A DNA stretch of 64,000 nt from Thermoleophilia bacterium (GTDB lineage: Bacteria; Actinomycetota; Thermoleophilia; Gaiellales; Gaiellaceae). A program made the position numbers and the translations under genes. The notes below the pieces were generated by a model. That model did no database searches. It saw only the letters and a list, made by a program, of their open reading frames with translations, and was not told the origin of the DNA. Positions 1-8,440 of this stretch are shown here, one piece after another. Position 1 is the stretch's first letter. The number at the start of each line of letters is the position of its first letter. The stretch covers positions 87,966 through 151,965 of the forward strand of contig JAHDVS010000002.1 of the NCBI GenBank assembly GCA_023382435.1, given 5' to 3'.

Positions 1-1
1 G

Positions 2-784
2 TCGTGGGCCGGCGCGCGCGTCGTCTCGGAGACGTACTTCTCGACCTGCGGGCGGTGCGCCTGGTGCCGCGACGGCAGGACCAACCTCTGCCCGGAGCGC
101 CGCTCGATCGGCTCGTTCGTCGACGGCGCGTTCGCGCCGCGGCTGATCGTCCCGGTCAGGAACCTCCACCGGATCCCCGACTGGCTCGACGAGCACGCTG
201 CCGTCCTCGCCGAACCGCTCGCCTGCGTCTGCCAGTGCCTGTTCGACCCGCCGGTTGTCTCGCCGGGGGACCGCGTGCTCGTGACGGGCCCGGGCCCCGT
301 CGGCCTCCTCGTCGCGCAGGTCGCCCGGGCCGCGGGCGGCGAGGTCCTCGTCAGCGGCCTGCCCGCGGACGAGGCACGCCTCGCCGCCGCACGGGGCCTC
401 GGGCTCCGGACCGTGCTCGCGGGCGGCGCGCGCGGCGACGGGTTCGACGTCGTCGTCGAGTGCTCCGGCAGCGCCGGCGGGGCCGTCACTTGCCTCGATG
501 CGGCCGGGCGCGGGGCTCGCTACGTCCAGGTCGGCGTGTTCGGCCGACCCGTGTCGGTCCCGCTCGACCGGATCTTCCAGAAGGAGCTCACGGTCAGCTC
601 GGGCTACGCGTCCACACCGCGCTCGTGGCGGCGCGCGCTCGCATTGATAGAGTCGCGCCAGGTCGAGCTCGAGTCGCTCGTCTCCGAGGTGGTCGCGCTC
701 GGCGAATGGGAGCGGGTGTTCGCGGACCTGCGCCAGGGCAGGGGAATCAAAGCTGTGTTCGATCCTCGGAAGGAGGCCCCATGA
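2..784 (+). CDS. Zinc-dependent MDR alcohol/polyol dehydrogenase, 5' end cut by window
   Basis: This is the C-terminal part of a medium-chain dehydrogenase; the reading frame is open from base 2, so the start lies outside the window. Near the visible N-terminus four cysteines (CGRC, then CRDGRTNLC) form the structural zinc loop. They are followed by the AEPLACV segment and a Rossmann glycine motif (TGPGPVGLL) for NAD(P). Relatives oxidise sorbitol, threonine or other polyols; the substrate cannot be told here. Its TGA overlaps the ATG of the next gene (ATGA), so the four genes to 3798 look like one operon for a sugar or polyol. Confidence 0.85.
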   Translation, partial: SWAGARVVSETYFSTCGRCAWCRDGRTNLCPERRSIGSFVDGAFAPRLIVPVRNLHRIPDWLDEHAAVLAEPLACVCQCLFDPPVVSPGDRVLVTGPGPVGLLVAQVARAAGGEVLVSGLPADEARLAAARGLGLRTVLAGGARGDGFDVVVECSGSAGGAVTCLDAAGRGARYVQVGVFGRPVSVPLDRIFQKELTVSSGYASTPRSWRRALALIESRQVELESLVSEVVALGEWERVFADLRQGRGIKAVFDPRKEAP

Positions 785-1761
785 AGATCGGTCTGTTCAC
801 TGTCGTGTTCAACGACAAGCCGCTGGAGGAGGTCGCGAAGTACGCGTCAGGGCTCGGCTACGAAGCGGTCGAACTGGCAGCCTGGCGCGGCTCGAACCAC
901 TTCGACACCGACCGCGCGGCCGAGGACGGCGCGTACGCGAAGGGCGTCAAGAAGATGCTGGCCGATCACGGGCTGGAGATCTCCGCGCTCTCGAACCACC
1001 TGTTCTCGCAGATGGTGCTTCCGTTCAGCGACTCGTCGCTCGACGAGTGGGCGGGCACCTCCGACAAGGCGGAGATGGTCAAACTCGGAACCGAGCACAT
1101 CCTGAAGACCGCCGAGGTGGCTTCCGAGCTCGAGATCGCGACCGTCTGCGGCTTCTTCGGCTCGACCGTCTGGGAGAGCTGGTACATCTGGCCGCCGCAG
1201 CGGCTCGCGATCTACGAAGAGGGCTGGGACCTGTTCGTGGAGCGCTGGAACCCGATCCTCGACCGCTTCAAGGAGCTCGGAGTCAAGTTCGCGCACGAGT
1301 GCCACCCGACCGAGATCGCCTACAACGTCTTCACGGCGCGAGAGGCGGTCAAGCGCCTCGACCGCGACGATTGGGGCTTCAACTTCGACCCGAGCCACAT
1401 GATCTGGCAGATGATCGACCCGGTCGTCTTCATCAAGGAGTTCGGAAGCCGGATCCTCCACGCCCACGCCAAGGACTGGGAGCTGCAGAAGGACATCCTC
1501 CACATCGACGGCGTGACGGGAACGGGCTCCTGGCAGCGCGGCGATCGAGCCGCCCGCTACCGCGTCCCGGGCTGGGGCGACGTCGAATGGCGCCGGATCA
1601 TCACGGCGCTGCTCGAGGTCGGCTACGACTTCGTGCTCTCGTTCGAGCACGAGGACCCGGTCATGTCCGAGGAGGACGGCTGCGAGCAGTGCATCAAGTT
1701 CCTCAAGCCGCTGATCATCAACAAGCCGCTCGTGCCGGGACAGGCGTGGTGGCTCGCGTAG
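781..1761 (+). CDS. Sugar phosphate isomerase/epimerase (xylose-isomerase-like TIM barrel)
   Basis: The 326-residue protein starts MKIGLFTVVFNDKPLEEVAK and has the AP-endonuclease-2/xylose-isomerase TIM-barrel pattern. Likely metal ligands are the Glu of AHECHPTE, the Asp-His of NFDPSHM, the HAHAKD segment and the Glu of SFEHED near the C-terminus. Such proteins isomerise or epimerise keto-sugars, inosose-type compounds or their phosphates. The ATG at 781 overlaps the upstream stop and has an AGGAGG ribosome site about four bases before it. An open frame continues upstream but is a shadow of the dehydrogenase. Exact substrate unknown. Confidence 0.88.
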   Translation: MKIGLFTVVFNDKPLEEVAKYASGLGYEAVELAAWRGSNHFDTDRAAEDGAYAKGVKKMLADHGLEISALSNHLFSQMVLPFSDSSLDEWAGTSDKAEMVKLGTEHILKTAEVASELEIATVCGFFGSTVWESWYIWPPQRLAIYEEGWDLFVERWNPILDRFKELGVKFAHECHPTEIAYNVFTAREAVKRLDRDDWGFNFDPSHMIWQMIDPVVFIKEFGSRILHAHAKDWELQKDILHIDGVTGTGSWQRGDRAARYRVPGWGDVEWRRIITALLEVGYDFVLSFEHEDPVMSEEDGCEQCIKFLKPLIINKPLVPGQAWWLA

Positions 1762-1807
1762 CGGAAGGTCGCGACCGGGCCCCGCGCGGACACGGAGAGG
1801 AGTGAAG

Positions 1808-3001
1808 ATGGCTGAGGAGCCGCAGGTCGGGTTCGTCACCATGGGCGACGCCGCAGCCGAGGGGGACGTCCCCCCGATCGGGATCGGCATGCTCGGGTAC
1901 GCGTTCATGGGCAAGGCCCACACGAACGCGCTGAAGAAGATCGCCTACGTGCCGTGGCCACCCCCGTACTCGCCCAGGCTCGTCGCGATCTCGGGCCGGA
2001 ACGCGGAGGCGGTCGAGGAGGCGGCACGACGCTACGGCTACGAGAAGTGGACGACCGACTGGCGCGACGTCGTCAACGACCCCGACGTGCAGGTCTTCGA
2101 CAACGGCGGCCCGAACGACGTCCACCGGGAGCCGACGGTCGCGGCAGCGCGCGCGGGCAAGCACGTGATCTGCGAGAAGCCGCTCGGCCGCACGGCCGAC
2201 GAGTCCTTCGAGATCTGGAAGGGCGTGGCCGGGACGGGCGTCAAGGCGATGACCGCGTTCAACTACCGCTTCTACCCCGCGATCTGCCTGGCCAAGGAGA
2301 TGATCGACGGCGGCGAGCTCGGCGAGATCTACCACTTCCGGGGCCGCTACCACCAGGAGTGGATCATGGATCCCCAGTTCCCCAAGGTGTGGCGGCTCGA
2401 CAAGCAGGTGGCCGGCTCGGGCGCGCTCGGCGACCTCGGCGCCCACGTGATCGACCAGTCGCGCTATCTCGTCGGCGACCCCGTCGCCGTGACCGGCCTC
2501 CTGCGTACGTTCATCGCGGAGCGCCCGGGCGGCACGGTCGACGTCGACGACGCCTTCGAGGCGACCGTCGAGTTCGAGAACGGGGCGATCGGCACGTACG
2601 AGGCCACCCGGTTCGCGGCCGGACGCAAGAACCAGATGCGCTGGGAGATCAACGGCTCGAAGGGAACGCTCCTGTTCGACTCGGAGCGGCAGAACGAGCT
2701 GCTCGTCAACATGGTCGGCTCGAAGCCGGGTGCCCATGCCCAGGGCTTCCGCACGGTGCTCGTCTCCGAGGCCTACCATCCGTACTGGCAGCACTGGTGG
2801 CCGCACGGCCACATGATCGGCTGGGAGGACAACTTCGTGCACGAGCTGCTCCACCTCCTGACCTGCATCAAGGAGGACTCGCCGATCGGGCCGCGTGGTG
2901 CCACGATGGAGGACGGCTACCGCTGCGCCGAGGTGTGCGACGCGATCGTGCGCTCGCACGAGACCGGGCAGCGGCAGGAGCTCTCCTACCGCACGCTCTG
3001 A
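1808..3001 (+). CDS. Gfo/Idh/MocA family NAD(P)-dependent oxidoreductase
   Basis: A dehydrogenase of about 397 residues in the glucose-fructose oxidoreductase/inositol dehydrogenase family. The N-terminal Rossmann region carries GIGMLGYAFMGKAH, followed by the family hallmark CEKPLG and the substrate-domain segment GALGDLGAHVID with its probable catalytic residues. I chose the ATG at 1808, 6-8 bases behind GGAGAGGAG; a GTG at 1802 is also in frame. A roughly 15-residue acidic extension precedes the Rossmann fold. It lies between an isomerase and an SDR, fitting stepwise oxidation of a sugar or cyclitol. Confidence 0.9.
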   Translation: MAEEPQVGFVTMGDAAAEGDVPPIGIGMLGYAFMGKAHTNALKKIAYVPWPPPYSPRLVAISGRNAEAVEEAARRYGYEKWTTDWRDVVNDPDVQVFDNGGPNDVHREPTVAAARAGKHVICEKPLGRTADESFEIWKGVAGTGVKAMTAFNYRFYPAICLAKEMIDGGELGEIYHFRGRYHQEWIMDPQFPKVWRLDKQVAGSGALGDLGAHVIDQSRYLVGDPVAVTGLLRTFIAERPGGTVDVDDAFEATVEFENGAIGTYEATRFAAGRKNQMRWEINGSKGTLLFDSERQNELLVNMVGSKPGAHAQGFRTVLVSEAYHPYWQHWWPHGHMIGWEDNFVHELLHLLTCIKEDSPIGPRGATMEDGYRCAEVCDAIVRSHETGQRQELSYRTL

Positions 3002-3798
3002 TGACGGCCTCGCCCTACGACCTCACCGGCAAGCGGGCCGTCATCACGGGCGCGTCGCAGGGCATCGGAGCCGCGGCGGCGGTCGCACTCGCCCGCGCGG
3101 GCGCCGACGTCGCTTTCACCTATCGAAGCGCGACCGAGCGGGCCGAGGCGACCGCTGCCGACATTCGGGCGGCGGGACGCAGAGCGATCGTCCTGCAGGG
3201 GGATACCGGCGATGCGGCGCACGTCCAGGAGCTCGCCGACCGGGTGACGGCGGAGTGGGGCGGGCTCGACATCTGGATCAATAACGCCGCCGGGCTCATG
3301 GTCAAGCCGTTCCTCGAGCTGACCGACGAGGACTGGCACGGCCTGCTCGCCGCGAACCTCCACGGCTACTTCTACGGCTGCCGGGCGGCGGCCGGGCAGA
3401 TGGTCGCACAGGGCGGGGGCGGCCGGGTGATCAACGTGACGTCCGTGGTCGACATCCAGCCGATCGCCGAGCTGTCCGCCTACGTGACCGCGAAAGGCGG
3501 CATCCTCGGCCTGACGAAGACGCTCGCGGTCGAGCTCGGCCCGCACGGGATCACGGTCAACGCGCTGGCGCCCGGCGCCACGGACACGCCGCTAAACCAG
3601 GTCGCGTACACGCCCCAGGTGCGAGCCAACTACAACGAGCGCATCCCGCTCGGCCGCATCGCCTCACCGGAGGAGATCGCCGACCCGTTCGTGTTCCTCG
3701 CCTCCGACGCGTCCCGCTACGTGACCGGCATCGAACTCGTCGTCGACGGCGGGATCGTCCTGAACGGCAACGTCGGCCACGCGCGCACGCACGACTGA
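3001..3798 (+). CDS. SDR family NAD(P)-dependent oxidoreductase
   Basis: A classical short-chain dehydrogenase of 265 residues. It shows TGASQGIG for cofactor binding, NNAA, a serine in INVTS and the catalytic YVTAK, then the usual PGATDTPLN and DGG elements. The ATG shares one base with the preceding TGA (TGATG), so it is translationally coupled to the Gfo/Idh gene and closes the operon. Likely oxidises a secondary alcohol of the operon's sugar substrate; no finer call is possible. Confidence 0.9.
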   Translation: MTASPYDLTGKRAVITGASQGIGAAAAVALARAGADVAFTYRSATERAEATAADIRAAGRRAIVLQGDTGDAAHVQELADRVTAEWGGLDIWINNAAGLMVKPFLELTDEDWHGLLAANLHGYFYGCRAAAGQMVAQGGGGRVINVTSVVDIQPIAELSAYVTAKGGILGLTKTLAVELGPHGITVNALAPGATDTPLNQVAYTPQVRANYNERIPLGRIASPEEIADPFVFLASDASRYVTGIELVVDGGIVLNGNVGHARTHD

Positions 3799-3813
3799 CG
3801 GCGGCCCGCCGGG

Positions 3814-4863
3814 CTACGTCTCGAGCGGGTACTCGCGGGCCGCCCGCACCATCGTCCGGATGTTCTCGAGCGGTGCGATCCGCGGCACGACGCAACCCGA
3901 GCCGAGCATGTAGCCGCCGCCGGCGGCGGCCGCGTCGAGACACGCGCGCGAGACCTCGAGGACGCGCTCGGGCGTTCCCTGGAGGAGCACCGTGACCGGG
4001 TCGACGTTGCCGATCACGGACGCGCGGCCGCCGACGACCTCCTTCGCGTGCGCGAGGTCGACCTTGTGGTCGATCTCGATCACGTCAGCGCCCGTGTCGG
4101 CGTAGAGATCGAGCACCTTCGTCGAGTCGCCGCAGATGTGCAGGAGCGTCTTCGCCCCGTAGTCCTTCCAGGCCTGGATCACCCGGCGCTCGTAGGGAAA
4201 AGCCCACTCCTCGTAGTCGGCCGGCGAGATCACGTCGCACGAGGCGAGCGAGTCGCCGCAGTGGAGAAGATCCGAGCCGGCGTCGAACGAGGCCTTGCCG
4301 AAGGCGATGAGCGCGTCCGCCGCGAGCCCGAGAGCGTGGTGGATCGCGTCCGGGTTACTCCCCGGCAGGCCGGCCTTCGCCATCCCGACCTCGATCAGGA
4401 ACTCCTGGGTGCCGACGAAGTAGGAGGCAAGGGCGAAGGGGCCCGTCCCGGTGGTGCGGATCGCCACCTCGTCGCCCACCGCCGCTCGCACGAGCCTCGT
4501 CGCCTCGATGAAGACCGGCATCCGCCCGTCCGTCAGGGGGTCGGGCACCTCGAGCCCGTACACGTCATCGAGGCTGTCCAGTGCCGGCTCGAGCAGATGG
4601 GGCGTCTCGTCGGGCGGCAGCTCGGCGACGCAGCCGAAGCCCTCCGCGAGGTAGTAGTTGTCGCAGCTCAGGAAGATGATGTCCTGACCGACCTGCTCGT
4701 GGAGCGCGAGCTGACCTCGCGCCATCACCTCGGCATCCGTGGCGTACTGCCTGACCGACGCTCCGATCGCAGTCGCACCGAGATCGGCCATCATCGGCCC
4801 CACCGGAACCGAGTCGACCGCGCGGCGCTCGAGCGTCGCGATCACTCGCTCTCTCGAGTTCAC
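3814..4863 (-). CDS. URO-D-fold methyltransferase (MtaA/MtbA-like corrinoid methyltransferase)
   Basis: A 349-residue protein of the uroporphyrinogen decarboxylase superfamily. It is not a heme enzyme by motif: it has the zinc site of corrinoid methyltransferases, His242-x-Cys244 in LLHICG and a third ligand Cys324 in GSGC. Family members move methyl groups between a methyl-corrinoid protein and a thiol or folate-type acceptor, or from a methylated substrate to the corrinoid. A corrinoid protein and its activase lie 9 kb away. The gene ends 16 bp from the convergent SDR gene. The GTG start at 4863 is preceded by TAGCGT eight bases upstream, a possible near-leaderless promoter. Confidence 0.8.
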   Translation of the reverse strand: MNSRERVIATLERRAVDSVPVGPMMADLGATAIGASVRQYATDAEVMARGQLALHEQVGQDIIFLSCDNYYLAEGFGCVAELPPDETPHLLEPALDSLDDVYGLEVPDPLTDGRMPVFIEATRLVRAAVGDEVAIRTTGTGPFALASYFVGTQEFLIEVGMAKAGLPGSNPDAIHHALGLAADALIAFGKASFDAGSDLLHCGDSLASCDVISPADYEEWAFPYERRVIQAWKDYGAKTLLHICGDSTKVLDLYADTGADVIEIDHKVDLAHAKEVVGGRASVIGNVDPVTVLLQGTPERVLEVSRACLDAAAAGGGYMLGSGCVVPRIAPLENIRTMVRAAREYPLET

Positions 4864-4911
4864 GACGGGCGACGCTACCAGACGGCAGTCCCCACCCGGA
4901 CGGCGGCCGCG

Positions 4912-5661
4912 TCAGTGGCCGTCGCCGTCGAGCCGGGTGGCCCAGAAGCCGCGGATGTGGTCCTCGACGAGCCGCTTCGACGCCTCGGCGTCCCCCGCCT
5001 CGATCGCGTTCAGGATCGCGCGGTGCTCTCGAGTCAGCCGCTCACGGAGGGAGTCCCAGTCGTTCTGGAGTAGAAGCGCGTCGAGGATCATCTGCTCGGT
5101 CGAGTGGCGGATCGCCTCGAAGATCAGCGTCGCGAGCTCGTTGCGACTCGCCCGCACGAGCGTGGAGTGGAAGTCGATGTCGACGGACCTGAACTGGATC
5201 GGATCGAGCGGCTTCGCTTCCATCTGCTCGACGATTCCCCCGAGCTGGTTGATCAGATCGTCTTCCCGCCGCTCGGCGGCGCGCCCGGCCGCCCAGACCT
5301 GGAGCACGAGCCGGAACTCGAGCACGGTCTCCTCGGTGAGATGCCGTAGCGCGATCAGGAAACGCAGGACGTCCACGAAGGCGTTGCCGGGCTCCTCTCG
5401 AAGCCTCACGCCGTGCTCGGCTCCACGACGGACGTCGACGAGCCCGAGCGCCTCGAGCACGCGGAGGGCCTCGCGGACGGACGTGCGCGAGACACCGAGC
5501 CGGGCGGCCAGCTCGCGCTCGGGGGGCAACTTGTCACCCACGGAGAGCTGACCGGCCAGGATCGCCTCCTCGAGCTGATCGAGGATCTCCTCGAAGGCGC
5601 GCCGCGACTCGACTGGTCTCAGCGAGAGAGCTGCGCGATCAAGAGGTATTGGACTGACCAT
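4912..5661 (-). CDS. FadR-subfamily GntR transcriptional regulator (FCD domain)
   Basis: A 249-residue regulator with an N-terminal winged helix (KLPPERELAARLGVSRTSVREALR) followed by an all-helical FCD ligand domain. The conserved Asp and His of FHSTLVRAS and later His residues would bind a metal and a carboxylate effector. It is transcribed away from the molybdenum-hydroxylase operon, and a FadR-like operator lies inside that operon's promoter. The start codon overlaps a second TGGTCAG-like half site, suggesting autoregulation. It probably represses the neighbouring operon until an organic-acid inducer appears; the inducer is unknown. Confidence 0.9.
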   Translation of the reverse strand: MVSPIPLDRAALSLRPVESRRAFEEILDQLEEAILAGQLSVGDKLPPERELAARLGVSRTSVREALRVLEALGLVDVRRGAEHGVRLREEPGNAFVDVLRFLIALRHLTEETVLEFRLVLQVWAAGRAAERREDDLINQLGGIVEQMEAKPLDPIQFRSVDIDFHSTLVRASRNELATLIFEAIRHSTEQMILDALLLQNDWDSLRERLTREHRAILNAIEAGDAEASKRLVEDHIRGFWATRLDGDGH

Positions 5662-5689
5662 TGATTACTAAGTTGGTCTGACGTATCAT
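5661..5689 (+). promoter_or_regulatory. Probable sigma-70-type promoter of the molybdenum-hydroxylase operon
   Basis: TTGATT (5661-5666) and TATCAT (5684-5689) are separated by exactly 17 bases and point towards the ATG at 5737. The region is locally AT-rich in an otherwise very GC-rich window. The spacer carries the candidate operator described separately. Confidence 0.6.
5673..5686. promoter_or_regulatory. Candidate FadR/GntR-type operator
   Basis: TTGGTCTGACGTAT contains TGGTCTGAC, which fits the core TGGTCNGAC of FadR-type sites (GTNNNAC). It sits between the -35 and -10 boxes of the operon promoter, so binding by the divergent FCD regulator should block RNA polymerase. A related element, TGGTCAGTCCA on the minus strand, overlaps the regulator's own start codon at about 5651-5661. 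Confidence 0.55.
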
Positions 5690-5736
5690 AGCTGCCGACC
5701 TCGACGTTACAGACCTCGACGAACAGGGGAGCGCCC

Positions 5737-6540
5737 ATGAGTCACACTCCCGTAGTACTCACTCCGGCGTCGGCCGACCAGGCGGTCTCCGCCTTCGGCG
5801 ACGGCTCCGGAGTCACCGTCATCGGCGGCGGCACGATCGTGATGCCGGAGATCGCCGGCCGCCGGGCCTCGTTCTCGAAGGCGCTGCTTCTCTCAGGGGC
5901 CGGCCTTGCCGGTATCACCCGCCAGGGCGGCGTTGTCAGGATCGGCGCGGCGACGACACTCCAGGCTCTCATCGGTGCAACGCCGGATCCGTTGTCGACG
6001 GCGGCGCAACGCGTCGGCGACTACGAGATCCGCGGCCAGGCGACGATCGGCGGCAACCTCTGCGCCGGGCCGGGGCGCGAGACTCCCCGGGGAGACCTGC
6101 AAGCCCCGCTGATCGCGCTCGCCGCCAGCGTGCGCACCGCGGGCGCCGGCGGGGAGCAGGTACAGCCCGTCGAGGACTTCCTCGAATCGGGCCCGGCCGG
6201 GCGGCTCGTACTCGAAGTCGAGTTCTCCGAGCCGACCCGGGGTGCATACACGTCGATGGGGCGCCCGCACACCCACGTGTACACGGTGCTCTCGGTCGCG
6301 TGCGCCGAGACGCCCGAAGGACTCCGGGTCGCGATCGGCGGCGCCGGCCCGACCGGCGCGAGAGCACCGTCGGTCGAGCGCGCGCTCGCGGATGGAGCGT
6401 CTGTCGAAGACGCCGCCGCCAGGGTGCTCGACGACGTCGAGCCGCAAGACGACGCCCTTGCCTCTGCCTGGTACCGGCGCAAGGCGCTGCCGGCGCTCGT
6501 TGCCCGGGCCCTGGCCGACATCGGAAAGGAGAGCGGATGA
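5737..6540 (+). CDS. Molybdenum hydroxylase FAD-binding subunit (CoxM/NdhF-like)
   Basis: A 267-residue FAD subunit of a xanthine-dehydrogenase-family enzyme. The first FAD motif is VIGGGTIVMPE (about residues 28-38) and the second is QATIGGNL (101-108), followed by the CO-dehydrogenase flavoprotein C-terminal domain. It would pass electrons from the iron-sulfur subunit to an acceptor. It is the first gene of the operon, with GGGAG before the ATG, and its TGA overlaps the ATG of the 2Fe-2S subunit gene. Confidence 0.9.
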   Translation: MSHTPVVLTPASADQAVSAFGDGSGVTVIGGGTIVMPEIAGRRASFSKALLLSGAGLAGITRQGGVVRIGAATTLQALIGATPDPLSTAAQRVGDYEIRGQATIGGNLCAGPGRETPRGDLQAPLIALAASVRTAGAGGEQVQPVEDFLESGPAGRLVLEVEFSEPTRGAYTSMGRPHTHVYTVLSVACAETPEGLRVAIGGAGPTGARAPSVERALADGASVEDAAARVLDDVEPQDDALASAWYRRKALPALVARALADIGKESG

Positions 6541-7055
6541 AAATCACGGTCAACGGTGCCGAGCACGAGCTCGCGAGCCCGCCGCTCACATCGCTTCTGA
6601 ACGCCCTGCGAGACGAGCTCAACGTCACCGGCCCCAAGGTCGGCTGCCAGGGAGGCAACTGCGGAACGTGCACTGTCCTCGTCGACGGTGAGCCGCGTCG
6701 CTCGTGCCTCCTGCCACTCGCCATGGTCGACGGAGCAGAGGTGACGACGATCGAGGGCCTGGGCACTCCCAAGCGCATGCACCCGATGCAGGCTGCCTTC
6801 CACTTCTACTACGGCTCCCAGTGCGGCTTCTGCGCGCCCGGGATGATCACCGCGAGCGTGGCGCTGCTCGAACGGAACCCGAACCCGACCAGGAAGCAGA
6901 TCCAGAACGCGCTCGGCGGTCACATCTGCCGCTGCACCGGCTACGTGAAGATCATCGACGCGGTCGAGGCCGTCGCGCGCGGCGAGAGCTTCGACGGAGC
7001 CGAGCTGACGCGTAGCCGCGGCGGAGAGGCCACACCGAAAGGAGCGTCGGCATGA
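6537..7055 (+). CDS. Molybdenum hydroxylase 2Fe-2S subunit (CoxS/NdhS-like)
   Basis: A 172-residue protein with two iron-sulfur clusters. Cys37, Cys42, Cys45 and Cys57 form the plant-ferredoxin-type site, and Cys96, Cys99, Cys131 and Cys133 (CGFC and CRC) form the helical second site next to the molybdopterin. It carries electrons between the molybdenum centre and the FAD subunit. It overlaps both neighbours by four bases (ATGA). An open frame extends upstream to 6300 but only the internal ATG at 6537 gives the family N-terminus. Confidence 0.93.
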   Translation: MKITVNGAEHELASPPLTSLLNALRDELNVTGPKVGCQGGNCGTCTVLVDGEPRRSCLLPLAMVDGAEVTTIEGLGTPKRMHPMQAAFHFYYGSQCGFCAPGMITASVALLERNPNPTRKQIQNALGGHICRCTGYVKIIDAVEAVARGESFDGAELTRSRGGEATPKGASA

Positions 7056-8440
7056 AGGCCATCGGCGCACGGCTGCCCCGCTACGAGGGGGCCGGCCACG
7101 TAACGGGGCAGACGCTCTTCGTCGACGACATCCGTCTACCGCAGGGAAACCTGTGGGCGAAGGCGCTTCGCTCGCCACACCACTCCGCGCGGATCACGAG
7201 CTTCGACGCCAGCAAGGCCGCGTCGTTGCCGGGCGTCCACGCGATCATCACCCACGCGGACGTGCCCAGGAACGTGTTCGGGCATCTGGCGTTCCTCGGC
7301 GTCCCCGCCGACGAGCCGCTGCTCGCGGTCGACGAGGTCAGGTATCTCGGCCAGCCGATCGCGGCCGTGGCGGCCGACAGCGAGGAGGCAGCGCAGGCGG
7401 CGGTCGACGCGATCGAGGTCGAGTACGAGGAGCGCGAGCCGCTCTTCGACATGCGCAAGGCGTTCGACCCGGACGCCCCGAAAGCCCACCATTGGGGCAA
7501 CTGGCTCCCCTACTTCGGCGGCGAGCTCGAGAACGCGGGCCCGGACCGGCGCAGGATCCGCAAGGGCGACCTCGAGTGGGCATTCGAGAAGGCGGACACG
7601 ATCGTCAAGGGCGTCTATCGCCCCGCCGCGATCGAGCACGCCCCACTCGAGACCCAGGTGGCTCTGGCCGTGCCCGAGCCGTCGGGACGCATGGTCGTCT
7701 ACTCCTGCACGCAGGCGATGCACTTCTCGGCGGGGCACGTCGCGGCGCATCTCGGCGTGCCGCTGAACGGCGTCAAGCTCGTGAGCTCGGCGGTCGGCGG
7801 CGGCTTCGGCGGCAAGGTCGACAGCTCGAGCGACACGATCGCCGCCGTGCTCGCGCTCAAGACCGAACGCCCGGTGAAGTGGCGCTGGACGCGGGAGGAG
7901 GAGTTCCTCTGCTCCGGCACCCGCGCGGCCTGGCACATCGAGGTCGCCGACGCGGTCACGAAGGACGGCTGGATCCTCGGGCGCAAGACGCTGACGCTGC
8001 ACGACGCCGGTGCCTACCTGCGGCACTCGTCCTACGCGACCACGAAGCACACGTTCCACTGCGCCGGCGCCTACACGATCCCGAACGTCTCGTTCCTGGC
8101 GTTCGCGGTCTTCACGAACCGGGTGCCGTCGACCGCGATGCGGGGCTTCGGCGTCACCTCGACCTCGTTCCTCGCCGAGATGCAGGTCAACCGGATCGCC
8201 AAGGTGCTCGACCTCGATCCGTACGAGGTGCGGCTGAAGAACGCGAACCGGATCGGCGACACGATGCCGAACACGGTTGTGCTCAAGGATCCCTCGACCG
8301 TGCCGGTCGTCCAGGCGATCGCCGAGCACGCCGGGATCGAGCTCGCGCCGGAGTACAAGGCAATGACGTGGGAGCCGCGCACGGGCGCTGTTCTGCCCGA
8401 GTGGCTGGTCGAGCAGCAGGCGAAAGGGGGGCAGGACTGA
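7052..8440 (+). CDS. Molybdenum hydroxylase catalytic subunit, N-terminal half (NdhL-like)
   Basis: A 462-residue protein matching the first half of the xanthine dehydrogenase large subunit. The hammerhead domain lies in about the first 130 residues, followed by the first molybdopterin-binding domain with VGGGFGGK (about 248-255) and AMRGFG. In most relatives this chain continues into the catalytic C-terminal half; here it stops with TGA and the next frame starts on the same A (TGATG). No repeat, homopolymer or leftover codons mark the break, and the second protein has a clean start. The same layout is known in Eubacterium barkeri nicotinate dehydrogenase (NdhL plus NdhM), so I read it as a true split. 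Confidence 0.88.
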   Translation: MKAIGARLPRYEGAGHVTGQTLFVDDIRLPQGNLWAKALRSPHHSARITSFDASKAASLPGVHAIITHADVPRNVFGHLAFLGVPADEPLLAVDEVRYLGQPIAAVAADSEEAAQAAVDAIEVEYEEREPLFDMRKAFDPDAPKAHHWGNWLPYFGGELENAGPDRRRIRKGDLEWAFEKADTIVKGVYRPAAIEHAPLETQVALAVPEPSGRMVVYSCTQAMHFSAGHVAAHLGVPLNGVKLVSSAVGGGFGGKVDSSSDTIAAVLALKTERPVKWRWTREEEFLCSGTRAAWHIEVADAVTKDGWILGRKTLTLHDAGAYLRHSSYATTKHTFHCAGAYTIPNVSFLAFAVFTNRVPSTAMRGFGVTSTSFLAEMQVNRIAKVLDLDPYEVRLKNANRIGDTMPNTVVLKDPSTVPVVQAIAEHAGIELAPEYKAMTWEPRTGAVLPEWLVEQQAKGGQD

